NCBI GenBank assembly: GCA_963848825.1
Contig: CAWKFA010000014.1
Span: forward strand, 1-64,000
Source: CAVVSQ01 sp963848825
GTDB taxonomy: Bacteria > Planctomycetota > Planctomycetia > Gemmatales > Gemmataceae
Direction: 5' to 3'
Length of the DNA: 64,000 nucleotides
Below, in pieces: positions 17,383 through 26,961 of this stretch (positions within the stretch are counted from its first letter, which is position 1; each line of letters starts with the position of its first letter). Made by a program: the position numbers and the translations under genes. The notes below the pieces were generated by a model, which was not told the origin of the DNA, made no database searches, and saw nothing but the letters and a program-made list of their open reading frames with translations.

Positions 17383-19677
17383 TCACGCGTCCGCGCCCTC
17401 CTTGTGGGGAACGAGCACCGTTGCGCCGCATTTGGGGCACTTGATTTTTTTTCCCGCCGCAGCTGCTTTGATCCTTAGATTCTTGCTGCAGGCGGTGCAG
17501 GCGAACGTCACAGCGTGCACTTCGGCCGACTCGCTGTCAGGGACTTTTCGCACCGAAGTCTTTTGGGCACCGCGGCGACGGCGGACGAGGAAAAACCAAC
17601 CTATAGGGATCGCGATGAGCATGACAATCATACCCGCAACCAGCAACAGTGCTCCTCTACCCCGTTCCAGCGGGGAAGCGACTGATTGGGAAAGGGCAGG
17701 CTTGGAAGCGACACGATCCGAAGTGACGGCGGATCTCACGTTCTCGTGGCGGACACGAAGGTCTACGAGGCGCGCGTCCACCGCATATCCCGGTTTGTTG
17801 CCGTCCGTTACCTGATATCTCAGGTTTACGATATCGTCGGTGCCGAAGTCCTCCTTTTCAAATATCGTCATGAACTCTTTGCCCGGTCCCTCGGAGACCT
17901 GGCAGCGAGCGCTGGAGCCGTCGCGCACCAGGCGCAACTGTCCACTATGCGCGTCCGTGCGCACTTGGGGACCCTGCCAATCGTTTGCATTTTTGGTCCA
18001 GTACTCAGCCATGAAAACGCTCCTGGGGTCCGGACGCAAGACGCGGCTTATCTTGAGGAATTTATCTAGGTTGTCGGTCGTGGCTGCATTAAGACAGATG
18101 CCGACACCAAAGCCGTCGCTGGGCATGTCCGCGGCAAGCAGTTCATAGGTGCCGGTAATTTCGAAATCGCCCTTGATGACAAACAACGCAGCGATTTGCA
18201 CAGGTTGATGCACCTTGCGCGTTGCCGGCAGCGTAATGCGGAGGCCCGCCTCCTCTGACTTGACCACAGCATTTAGCTCCGGCCCCAGTAAACGAAACTC
18301 AGGGCGCATGGGCACCTTGCCGCGGAAGTCCTGATATATTTCCGTGGCCAGCGTTTGCTGTACGATCGGCGAGTCCGCTTGTTGTGGCGTGTCTTGAAAG
18401 AACACGGTGTAGGCCAATAGGGCGAATGCCGACACGCACACCGCCAGGCATCCGACAAAGAGCAGTACGCGACGACGTTTCGGGATGTTAAGGGCGCTTG
18501 CCGTTTTAACAATAGCGAGCTCCAGGTCGGCCACGTTACGCGGCTGCCGCAGATGCGCGAGCAAGTCTTCCAGAACACCGGCTAGCTCGGCAGCCTGTTG
18601 AAAGCGCTTGCCCGGATCCTTCTGCATGAGCTTTGAGATGATCGCTTCCAGCGACGCGGGAATACGAGGGTTCAAGTGCCGGACTGGTGAAGGTACGTCA
18701 TCGCAAACCTGCCGCAAAATCGGCAGAGCGGATAAAGCGCGAAACGGCGGCTTCCCCGTGCACAGCGCATACAGGACGCTGCCGAGGCTGAAAAGATCGG
18801 CGCGGTGGTCCAAGGTCTCGCCGCGGGCTTGCTCCGGGGCCATGTATTCGGGTGTGCCCAGCACTTCGCCATTCTGGGTCACCTGGACGTCGTCCGCCAT
18901 GCGCGCCAATCCGAAGTCGGTGATCTTTACTCGAAATTGACCTCGAATCTCCAGCAGCAAATTGGCGGGCTTGATGTCTCTGTGAATCAACCCCTGAAAA
19001 TGGGCCGCCGCCAGGCCTGTCGCTGTCTGCGCCGCGATCTCGACGATTTCCGTCACCTCCAACGGCCCCCGGCGGTCGAGACACTCCTGGAGCGATTCGC
19101 CTTCGATATGCTGCATGATCAGGTACGGAATGCCGGCATTCTCTTGAACGCCGTACACGGTGACAATGTGATCGTGGACGACCGCTGCAGCCGCCCGTCC
19201 CTCGCGCACGAAACGACGGCGGGCGGTGATGCTGGCGGCCAGCCTCGGACTGAGAACCTTGATGGCGACAACGCGGTTCAAGGCGGGATCCCTTGCCCTC
19301 AGCACTACTCCCATGCCACCGCGGCCGATTTGCTCGAGGACTTCGTACGGGCCAACCAAGCCGAGCACGCCGGACTTGTCGGCAGGGGTCAGGAACGAGA
19401 GGTCCTCCTCATCGGCGACAAAAAAATCTTCATCCTTCAAGCGCCGCACGGTGTCGTGCAGCGCCGCTTCGTGACGTGTATGCTGGGCCAAGCCGGTCGA
19501 AGTCATTTGCCAGGCTTCCGCATCGCCCGCCAGTCTGTCCAGCGTGTCAGGGCAAGTTTTGCAGGATTCCAGATGCGCCAGTAGCTCCGAGTCCTGCTCC
19601 ACCTCACGCTCGTCGAGAAGTGCCTGCAACGTGTGGAGGTCGGGACAATCAACGCTGGCTAAATCAATTTCGTGCAT
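17383..19677 (-). CDS. Transmembrane serine/threonine protein kinase
   Basis: The product is 764 aa. Residues 30-55 carry a zf-HC2-like segment (HLESCKTCPDTL) as in anti-sigma factors. The kinase domain covers about 110-375: glycine loop GRGGMG (118-123), Lys140, catalytic HRDIKPAN (232-239) and DFG (254-256). A transmembrane helix follows near 405-428, then an extracytoplasmic beta-rich domain (about 450-660), a second hydrophobic helix (about 680-705) and a C-terminal zinc ribbon (CTACSKNLRI...KCPKCG). The gene starts 56 bp after the ECF sigma gene on the same strand, the typical planctomycete sigma/kinase pairing, so the kinase probably controls that sigma factor. The sensed signal is unknown. 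Confidence 0.88.
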   Translation of the reverse strand: MHEIDLASVDCPDLHTLQALLDEREVEQDSELLAHLESCKTCPDTLDRLAGDAEAWQMTSTGLAQHTRHEAALHDTVRRLKDEDFFVADEEDLSFLTPADKSGVLGLVGPYEVLEQIGRGGMGVVLRARDPALNRVVAIKVLSPRLAASITARRRFVREGRAAAAVVHDHIVTVYGVQENAGIPYLIMQHIEGESLQECLDRRGPLEVTEIVEIAAQTATGLAAAHFQGLIHRDIKPANLLLEIRGQFRVKITDFGLARMADDVQVTQNGEVLGTPEYMAPEQARGETLDHRADLFSLGSVLYALCTGKPPFRALSALPILRQVCDDVPSPVRHLNPRIPASLEAIISKLMQKDPGKRFQQAAELAGVLEDLLAHLRQPRNVADLELAIVKTASALNIPKRRRVLLFVGCLAVCVSAFALLAYTVFFQDTPQQADSPIVQQTLATEIYQDFRGKVPMRPEFRLLGPELNAVVKSEEAGLRITLPATRKVHQPVQIAALFVIKGDFEITGTYELLAADMPSDGFGVGICLNAATTDNLDKFLKISRVLRPDPRSVFMAEYWTKNANDWQGPQVRTDAHSGQLRLVRDGSSARCQVSEGPGKEFMTIFEKEDFGTDDIVNLRYQVTDGNKPGYAVDARLVDLRVRHENVRSAVTSDRVASKPALSQSVASPLERGRGALLLVAGMIVMLIAIPIGWFFLVRRRRGAQKTSVRKVPDSESAEVHAVTFACTACSKNLRIKAAAAGKKIKCPKCGATVLVPHKEGADA

Positions 19678-19733
19678 GGACTTTCCCAGTTAAGCCTGTC
19701 TACCAACTGACCCATGGCGATATTTCCTTCATC

Positions 19734-20322
19734 CTACATTTCACGGATGAGCGCGCGCAGACGCGCCATCACACGGCTCCGGGCGAGATAGACGGCGGCA
19801 ACGGTCAGTCCGAGTTCCTCGGCCGCTTCTTTCCCCGTTTTTCCTTCCACGGCGGTCATGTGAAATGCCTCCCACGTGGAAGCCAGGATCGTGGGGCGAA
19901 TCTGCTCGGCAGCCCAGGCAAAGAGGTTGGCCTGGTAAGCGCGTTCCCACTCGGCCGGCTCATCCGCCTCTGACGCCGGGTGATTCTCAAGCATGCGCTG
20001 CACGCTGGAGTTGCCGGTGCCCTGCGCCAGGTGTTGAGGCCGATCGAAGAAATCGCGCAGTTTGTTCCGCACGATCGTGAACAGCCAACCGCGAAAAGAA
20101 CTTTCTCCCGCTATGTACTCGATGCTCCCCACGTGAACCGCCACCTGGCACAGGCTGATCTGCGTCAAATCCGCCGCATCCGCATCCTGCAGACCACGCT
20201 TGCGGAAGTATCCATAGATGAACGGCGCATACAGGTCCACAAACTGCGCCCAGGCCTGAAAATCCTGCTGGTTGCGCAGGCCGCATGAGGAGGCTAGGCC
20301 GTGTCGTCGGAACTTCCGGCAT
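19734..20322 (-). pseudogene. ECF-type RNA polymerase sigma factor, N-terminal frameshift
   Basis: A sigma-70 family ECF factor of about 190 aa. Region 2 is clear (FQAWAQFVDLYAPFIYGYFR, DADAADLTQ, FRGWLFTIVRNKLRDFF), as is region 4 (EAFHMTAVEGKTGKEAAEEL and AAVYLARSRVMARLRAL). The family N-terminus MPEVPTTRPSLLM begins at 20322 but in another frame; one extra C near 20286 separates it from RLRNQQDF. In the unbroken frame a non-ATG start upstream gives an unlikely leader. It probably forms an operon with the kinase downstream, which carries an anti-sigma-like zinc motif. Promoter targets cannot be predicted. Confidence 0.82.
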
Positions 20323-20425
20323 TCCTGACTTCTCCACAAACAAGAACGGAGCCAAGCGGCGATTCTATCGCGCAGAACAAAAATTGTTATTTTTCATGGG
20401 GCTGCACAAGAAATACACTCAAGAT

Positions 20426-20617
20426 TTAGGGCTTCGGCCGGCCTGTCGGAATGTCGGCGATCCATGCCATTTCGCGGGGGATGCGCCCGAAAAAGGAGTG
20501 ACGCGGCATCCAGGGAACGGCACCCGCCATCTCCAGGCAGTCCGTGAGGCATACGCGGGCGCAATCCTCGCAGCCAGCGCATACTGTCTCGTTCAGGACC
20601 GGCATTTCCTGCCGCAC
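20426..20617 (-). pseudogene. Ferredoxin-like fragment with one Cys cluster
   Basis: The 63-codon frame reads MPVLNETVCAGCEDCARVC, TDCLEMAG and VPWMPR. This matches the first half of small two-cluster 4Fe-4S proteins, but the second Cys cluster that should follow VPWMPR is missing and the frame ends in unrelated sequence. It is probably a truncated gene; electron-transfer function is doubtful. Confidence 0.4.
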
Positions 20618-21267
20618 CCAGCTAGGCTTCGCCGATATCGGTTTCGTTCGTGTCCTTCACGCCGAGCGCTTTTCGCCATTGCCAAACGGTGTTGTAGCCG
20701 ACGCCCCACCAATACTGGATGGCAATGCTGGACTCGCGGGACTGGCGAAACAACAAACACATCGAGTCCAACGTACTTTATTCGATCCCAACCGAGCTGA
20801 TAGGCAGCCGTCAGCAAATTCTCGACATTGTCGAGGACCTCAAAACAGAACTCTTGCGTGAGTACAATTTCGTTTTCCTTGTTGATGGACAGCGACTTCG
20901 TCTTCGCGACGAGATTCCGGACATCTGCGTTTTCTGTCTTCACCTTTCGCCCGGCGTGCGCACACACATTGCGGATCTGCCCATGCTTCACAGCGGCATC
21001 CCACAACTCGTCATTCGGAATCTCTACGTCGCATAACTTCTTGAGGAAATTCCTCGCGGCCTTGATGCCCTTGTCCGCGAGCTCAGCAGGGTCGAGTTTA
21101 ATGTCCAGTTTGCCCCCCACGAAGCGCGCGATCCCGAACAATGGTTTTCAAGCAGCGCGTATGTCGCGACGAATGTGTTCTGGAGTGTAAAGGCCGGGAA
21201 GTGTTCGACGTAAAGTGTCTCCGCTTCCTTATAGTCGCCGCCGATTTGTTCATCCGGACCTTCGGCT
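20593..21267 (-). pseudogene. HEPN-like helical protein, frameshifted and 5'-truncated
   Basis: Homology-like continuity runs from YKEAETLYVEHFPAFTL and TFVATYALLENH (one frame) to LFGIARFVGGKLDIKLD and AAVKHGQIRNVCAHAG (next frame), the shift being at about 21141 where CATCTG appears as CATTG. RNVCAHAG is an Arg-x4-His HEPN-type motif. The start is not found: upstream of about 21270 the strand is antisense to a response-regulator domain, so the gene was cut there by a rearrangement. After about 20690 the translation no longer looks protein-like. Role unknown. Confidence 0.45.
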
Positions 21268-24200
21268 ATGGTCCAACATTCGTCAAGGAAATGCGTAAGA
21301 AGGCCAGTCTCGCGAACATGCCAGTGATATTCTACACCGCCAGCTATCGAGTACCTGATGCGAAGAAACTCGCCCAGGAATGCGGCGTTTCGCAAATCAT
21401 GCACAAACCTGCGAAGCCGGAAGACGTTCTTGACGCGGTCAATGCGGCGCTGGGTTTGTCAATCATGTCGCCGCAACGGCGTAGTACGCTTATTGACGCC
21501 GAGATGCTCCGCTTGGCTGCCCTCACCGAACTCGGGCTGGATTTGGTCAAGGAGACCAGGCCGACCAAATTGCTGCAAAAGTTCCTGCAGGCCGTCCGGT
21601 TCATCTTGAACTCGACGGGGGCCGGCGCGATTGTTACCGATGCGAAAGCACCCACCGGCTGCTACGCCGCCCTGACGCACAAGAGCGCCGACCTGTCTGG
21701 CCCGCCTGATCCACACTCGGCGGCTGACGTTCTTGGGCAACTCACCAATTGGCAGCCGATGGCCCGGCTTACCAACCCCGCCATCGAACCGGCCGTTCTG
21801 GGCCTGGCTGAGCCGATCCGCAATTTACTGGTGGCGGCCATCTCCCTGCCAGAGCGCACGTTGGGAACCGCCTGGCTCTATGTGACCGACAAGAACGACA
21901 ATGCGGATTTTACGCGCGAAGACGAACGGTTGACGGTGACGCTCGCCACGCAACTCGCCGTCACGTTTGAGAACGCACGTTTACATGCCGAGGCGAGTTC
22001 CCGCACCGAAGAATTGCAGGAGGAGATCGTCGAACGCAAACGCGCCGAAGATCAGCTTCTCGTGCAAACCACCGCACTGACATCCGCGGCCAACAGTGTC
22101 GTTATCGCCGACAGTCAGGGCAATGCAATGTGGATCAATCCCGCCTTCACGCGCATGACCGGCTTCACGGAAGCCGACGTTATCGGCCAAAACCTGCGCT
22201 TCCTCAAGTCGGGGAAGCACGACCGCGCTTTTTATCAGCACCTCTGGAAAACCATCCGCTCTGGCCAGGTATGGGCCGGCGAAATGATCAATCGGCGCAA
22301 AGACGGCAGCCTGTACACGGAGGAGCAAACGATAACTCCAGTGGTCGACGAGCAGGGAAACATCACGCGTTTCATCGCCGTCAAACAGGATGTCACCGAG
22401 CGCAAGCGGATTGAAGCGGAGCGGGATCGCATCTTTGAGCAATCCCTCAATCTCCTGTGCATCGGCGGGTTCGACGGCTTTTTCAAGCGTCTCAACCCCG
22501 CCTGGGAATCAACACTCGGTTTCTCGCGCGAAGAGTTACTCGCCAAACCATTCATCAACTTTATTCATCCGGAGGATCATGCGGGGGTCGCGGCCGAAAT
22601 TCAGAAGCTCACCGCCGGGCAAAAGACGTTGTCCGTTACTCTGCGGCTGCGCTGCAAGGATGGCACCTACAAGTCGATCCTGTGGAACGCCACGCCGTTT
22701 CTGGACCAGGAGTCCTTTTACGCGACGGGGCAGGACATTACTGAGCGTAAAAAACTGGAGGATCAGTACCGCAGGGCCCAGGAACGCCTTCACCACGTGA
22801 TCACGTCCAGTCCGGCCGTGCTCTTCACGCTGGCGCGGGACACGGAACTCCCTACCCCTATTTGGATGAGCGAAAACGTTCACGCACTGCTCGGTTACTC
22901 CGCCGAGGAGACGCTGGATGTCAGCTGGTGGCCGAATCATGTCCATGCCGATGACCGCGACGAGGTGGGCGCCAAAATACGCCAGCAGATCGCGACGCAT
23001 GGCCACGCGATCAACGAGTATCGCATCCGCCACAAGAATGGGACCTATCGCTGGATTCGCAGCGAAAAGCGGCTGCTGCACGACGCCGTTGGCCAGCCGA
23101 CGGAGATCATCGGCTCGTGGTCCGACGTGACCGACCGCAAAATCGCCGAGGAGAAAGAGCTTGCGGCCCAACGGCGTTTGCAAACGGTTGTCGCCTCCAG
23201 TCCGGCCGTGCTTTTCACGCTTGCGCTGGAAAATGACCAGATTCACGGCATCACCTGGATGAGCGACAATATTCTCAGCATGCTCGACTATCCAGCAACC
23301 GAAACGCTGGGTGCCGATTGGTGGTTGAGCCACATTCATCCGGACGACCGTCAATCCATTAGCGGCGCGGTACACCAGAATCTCTTTGCCACAGGAGTCT
23401 CCACCAACGAGTATCGTCTTCAACACCACGACGGCAACTATCGCTGGATTCGCGACGAACTGCGCCTGCTGCATGATGCTGCCGGCAAACCGGTCGAAGC
23501 CGTCGGTTCCATGTCCGACATTACCGAACACAAGCAACTTGAAGAACAATACCGCCAGGCACAAAAAATGGAAGCTATAGGCAAACTCGCCGGTGGCGTG
23601 GCGCATGACTTCAACAACCTGCTCACCGTCATCATGGGCTACAGTGAGATTTATCTTCAAAAGCTGCGGCCTGACGATCCGCTCCGCCTGCCGCTCAGCG
23701 AAATACGCAAGGCCGGCGAGCGCGCCGCCGGGCTGACGCGCCAGCTGTTGGCATTCAGCCGCAAGCAGGTTCTCGCCCCCGTCGTGCTCGATTTGAACAC
23801 AATTATCGCCGACGTGGACAAAATGTTGCGCCGGCTGATCGGCGAGGATGTGACCCTGGACACCAAACTGGCGGCCGACCTGTGGAAAGTAAAAGCGGAT
23901 CCCGGGCAGATGGAACAGGTCATCATGAATATCCTCGTCAATGCGCGCGACGCGATGCCGCAAGGTGGAAAGATCCTCATGGAGACGAAGAACGTTGATC
24001 TCGACAATGGCTACGCTCAGACGCACGCCGACGCGAAACGGGGCGACCACGTTCTGCTGGCGATTTCCGACACGGGATGCGGCATGGATGCAGCGGTTCA
24101 GGCGCGGATCTTCGAGCCCTTTTTCACCACCAAAGGCCCGACCAAAGGAACCGGGCTCGGGCTGGCAACCGTATTCGGCATCGTCAAACAGAGCGGCGGG

Positions 24201-24713
24201 CATATCGAAGTATACAGCGAAGTTGGCCAGGGCACGACCTTCAAGGTCTACCTGCCTCGTGACAAGAGCGGCAACCCGATTGATACGTCGCCGAGAATCA
24301 GAGAACCGGTGCGCGGAGGCAAAGAAACCATCTTGCTGGTCGAGGACGAGGAAGGGGTTCGCGCATTGGCCAAGGTCGTGTTGCAAGAACACGGCTACAC
24401 GGTGCTTGATGCAAATCACGGCGGCGACGCACTCATGATTTGCGAAACTCGGTCCCAACCGATTGACCTGATGATCACCGATGTGGTCATGCCACATTTT
24501 AGCGGCCGACAGTTGGCGGAACGGCTGGCAACGCGTCAGCCGACGATGAAAGTTTTGTTCATGTCCGGCTACACCGACGATGCCATCGTTCACCACGGCG
24601 TTCTCGAATCGGGTATGCCTTTCTTGCAAAAGCCGTTCGCAACAGAAGCACTTGCTCGCAAGGTGCGCGAGGTGCTCGATACGACGCCCATTAAGCGGAA
24701 GGAACGACCTTGA
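21141..24713 (+). CDS. Hybrid sensor histidine kinase, N-terminus cut
   Basis: The product is up to 1190 aa. Residues about 47-110 are the second half of a receiver domain (MPVIFYTASYRVPDAKKL, HKPAKPEDVLDAV) lacking its phospho-acceptor Asp. Then come a GAF-like domain (about 120-290), four PAS domains with PAC motifs (about 300-810), HisKA with phospho-His in GGVAHDFNNLLTV, an ATPase domain (ILVNARDAMPQGG, FTTKGPTKGTGLGLA) and an intact C-terminal receiver (ILLVEDEEGVRAL, ITDVVMPH). The first 45 residues are not receiver-like: the gene begins at a rearrangement junction near 21270. No transmembrane segment is seen, so it senses inside the cell. Its TGA overlaps the next gene's ATG (TGATG), implying translational coupling to the kinase-HD-GYP protein. 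Confidence 0.85.
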   Translation: MVFKQRVCRDECVLECKGREVFDVKCLRFLIVAADLFIRTFGYGPTFVKEMRKKASLANMPVIFYTASYRVPDAKKLAQECGVSQIMHKPAKPEDVLDAVNAALGLSIMSPQRRSTLIDAEMLRLAALTELGLDLVKETRPTKLLQKFLQAVRFILNSTGAGAIVTDAKAPTGCYAALTHKSADLSGPPDPHSAADVLGQLTNWQPMARLTNPAIEPAVLGLAEPIRNLLVAAISLPERTLGTAWLYVTDKNDNADFTREDERLTVTLATQLAVTFENARLHAEASSRTEELQEEIVERKRAEDQLLVQTTALTSAANSVVIADSQGNAMWINPAFTRMTGFTEADVIGQNLRFLKSGKHDRAFYQHLWKTIRSGQVWAGEMINRRKDGSLYTEEQTITPVVDEQGNITRFIAVKQDVTERKRIEAERDRIFEQSLNLLCIGGFDGFFKRLNPAWESTLGFSREELLAKPFINFIHPEDHAGVAAEIQKLTAGQKTLSVTLRLRCKDGTYKSILWNATPFLDQESFYATGQDITERKKLEDQYRRAQERLHHVITSSPAVLFTLARDTELPTPIWMSENVHALLGYSAEETLDVSWWPNHVHADDRDEVGAKIRQQIATHGHAINEYRIRHKNGTYRWIRSEKRLLHDAVGQPTEIIGSWSDVTDRKIAEEKELAAQRRLQTVVASSPAVLFTLALENDQIHGITWMSDNILSMLDYPATETLGADWWLSHIHPDDRQSISGAVHQNLFATGVSTNEYRLQHHDGNYRWIRDELRLLHDAAGKPVEAVGSMSDITEHKQLEEQYRQAQKMEAIGKLAGGVAHDFNNLLTVIMGYSEIYLQKLRPDDPLRLPLSEIRKAGERAAGLTRQLLAFSRKQVLAPVVLDLNTIIADVDKMLRRLIGEDVTLDTKLAADLWKVKADPGQMEQVIMNILVNARDAMPQGGKILMETKNVDLDNGYAQTHADAKRGDHVLLAISDTGCGMDAAVQARIFEPFFTTKGPTKGTGLGLATVFGIVKQSGGHIEVYSEVGQGTTFKVYLPRDKSGNPIDTSPRIREPVRGGKETILLVEDEEGVRALAKVVLQEHGYTVLDANHGGDALMICETRSQPIDLMITDVVMPHFSGRQLAERLATRQPTMKVLFMSGYTDDAIVHHGVLESGMPFLQKPFATEALARKVREVLDTTPIKRKERP

Positions 24714-26961
24714 TGTCAAATAAGGAATTTCAGGCTGGCCCGTCGACTGAGGTCTATGAACCGAGTCAAACGCTGCTCAAAGATCTCTTCATGAAGTCGA
24801 TAGTCCTTGAAGAGGATTGGGAGAATCTGCCCGCTACGATCCGTGATGTACTTGGCCGGGAGGTCGCTCCGAGCAAACTTCTGGCCGGACTGGTGGAGCA
24901 CCGGCTGCTCACGGACTACCAGGCGGCGCGCATCGGCTCGGGGCAGATGGGCGGCTTAATCCTGGGAAATTACCGAGTGCTGGAGCGCGTCGGCGCCGGG
25001 GCCATGGGGGTCGTCTTCAAGGCGGAACACTTGCTCATGCGCCGCCTGGCCGCTATCAAGGTCCTGCCGGTGCCCTTGGAGCAAGCCAATCCCGTGCTCA
25101 CACGCTTTGTATCCGAAATGCGCGCTGTTGCCAAATTGCAGCACCCCAACATCGTCGCGGCTTTCGAGGCAGGCCAGACCTCTGGCACGGATAACGATTT
25201 TTCCAATTTGTATTACTTCGTGATGGAATTCGTACCCGGAATGGACCTGGAACAATATGTCAGGCTCCACGGTCCAATTCCGGCAACCAAGGTTTGCGAC
25301 CTGAGCTATCAAATTGCCAGTGCTCTGGCCGAAGCGCATCGCAAGAATCTGGTTCATCGTGACATTAAGCCATCGAATATTCTGCTCACACCGGAAGGCG
25401 AAGCCAAACTAACCGATTTCGGTCTCGCTCGGCAGTTTCAGCAAAGACACCTGACGCAGCCTGGGACAGCTCTTGGCACCGTCGACTACATGGCGCCGGA
25501 ACAAGCTCTCGATGCCAGTTCGGTGGACATTCGAGCCGACATTTACAGCCTGGGTGCGACGATGTACTGGTGCCTCACCGGGCAAGCGCCGTTTCGCTCA
25601 TCAGAGAACCTGGCGCGGGCCCTGGTAAATCGACAGAGCGCGCGACCGCCGTCGCCGCGTAAATTGTGTTCCGAGATTCCCGCGGACCTCGATGCTATCG
25701 TTGTCAAATGCATGGCGACTCGGCCTCAGGACCGCTTTGCTGATCCCCAGGCAATGATGGAGACGCTTATGGGATATCTCAAGTCGGCATCACTGCTTGG
25801 GACCCAGTCATCGAACGTTCTCAAAGCGAAGTTGGAAAGCGAGCCATTAAGTCAAAGGGAAAACGCAAAACGCCAAGCACCATCGGTCCTGATTGTCGAT
25901 GACGATCCTTCCATTCGCCTTATGGTCCGACTGTTGATGGAGGACGACGACTACATTTGCCAAGAAGCCAACGATGGTCTGCTCGCACTGGAGGCTCTAA
26001 AAGCTCAGCCCGCCGATCTCGTTGTCATGGACGTGGACATGCCAAACCTCGGCGGCGTGGAAACACTTGAGAGGATTCGGAGAAATCCACCGTGCCCGAA
26101 CATCAAGGTCATCCTAATGTCCGGCAAAGTTTCCCCGGACCAGATGGCCCAACTTCTCTCTGTCGGGGCCGATGATTTCATCACCAAGCCCCCCAGCATG
26201 GTTCAGATGCGAGCACGGGCGAAGGCTATCCTCACTCTGAAGGAAGCGCAAGATCGTGGTGATCGCTTGACGACCAAGCTCTACGCCTTGAATGCGCAGC
26301 TTGAGCAAAAACTTACAAGCAAATTAGACAATCTCACTGCAGCTCGCAACGACCTTGTCCTGGCATTGGCGGACCTGAGTACTCTTCGATGCGGCCAACC
26401 GGAGGGACATCTCGTTCGAATGCCGAAATATTGCCGTTGCCTGGCAGAAGAGGCCTCTAGCTTGCCTGCTTTCGCGGAGCAGATCAATGGACAGTTCATA
26501 GGTCTTTTGGAGTGTTGCGCGCCGCTCCACGACATCGGGGAGGTGGCCTTACCCGACTATGTCCTGCAAAAGCCGGACAAGTTAGATCAAGATGAACGGT
26601 TGCTGATCCATACCCACACGATCATAGGCGCGGAGCTCTTGGAAAAAGTCGTCCAGCGGAATCCTTCAGCATTGGTATTTCTGCACATGGGTATCGACAT
26701 TACCCGCCACCACCACGAGCGCTTCGATGGCAATGGCTATCCGGACAAGCTCGCCGGCAACGCCATTCCGCTATCAGCCCGGATGGTCGCTATCGCGGGT
26801 GTCTATGACGCCTTGCGATCCCGCCGGCTTCACCGGCCCGGCACTCTCCCATTCCGTGGCAATGGACATAATCAACGACCAGCAAAGGCCAATTCGATCC
26901 CGCCCTATTGCAAGTCTTCGCACGTTGTGCTGATCGGTTTGACCGGATCTTCCACGGCTGA
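24713..26961 (+). pseudogene. Ser/Thr kinase-receiver-HD-GYP fusion, two late frameshifts
   Basis: About 750 aa. A helical N-terminus (1-80) precedes a protein kinase (loop GAGAMG about 94-99, HRDIKPSN, TDFGLARQ), a receiver domain (VLIVDDDPSIRLMVR, phospho-Asp in VVMDVDMPN, Lys in ITKPPS), a coiled-coil linker (LNAQLEQKLTSKLDNL) and an HD-GYP cyclic-di-GMP phosphodiesterase-type domain with APLHDIGEVALPD and HHHERFDGNGYP. The end is broken near 26838 and 26890; the normal tail continues as PALSHSVAMDIINDQQR and QFDPALLQVFARCADRF, stopping at 26961. The ATG overlaps the upstream stop (TGATG). The upstream hybrid kinase is a likely phosphodonor for the receiver. An active protein kinase fused to receiver and HD-GYP modules is unusual. 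Confidence 0.82.

Noticed and set aside
22536..24719. 727-codon open frame antisense to the hybrid histidine kinase
   Set aside because: The plus strand encodes intact PAS, HisKA, ATPase and receiver motifs. The antisense translation has no domain and is open only because of GC-rich codon use.
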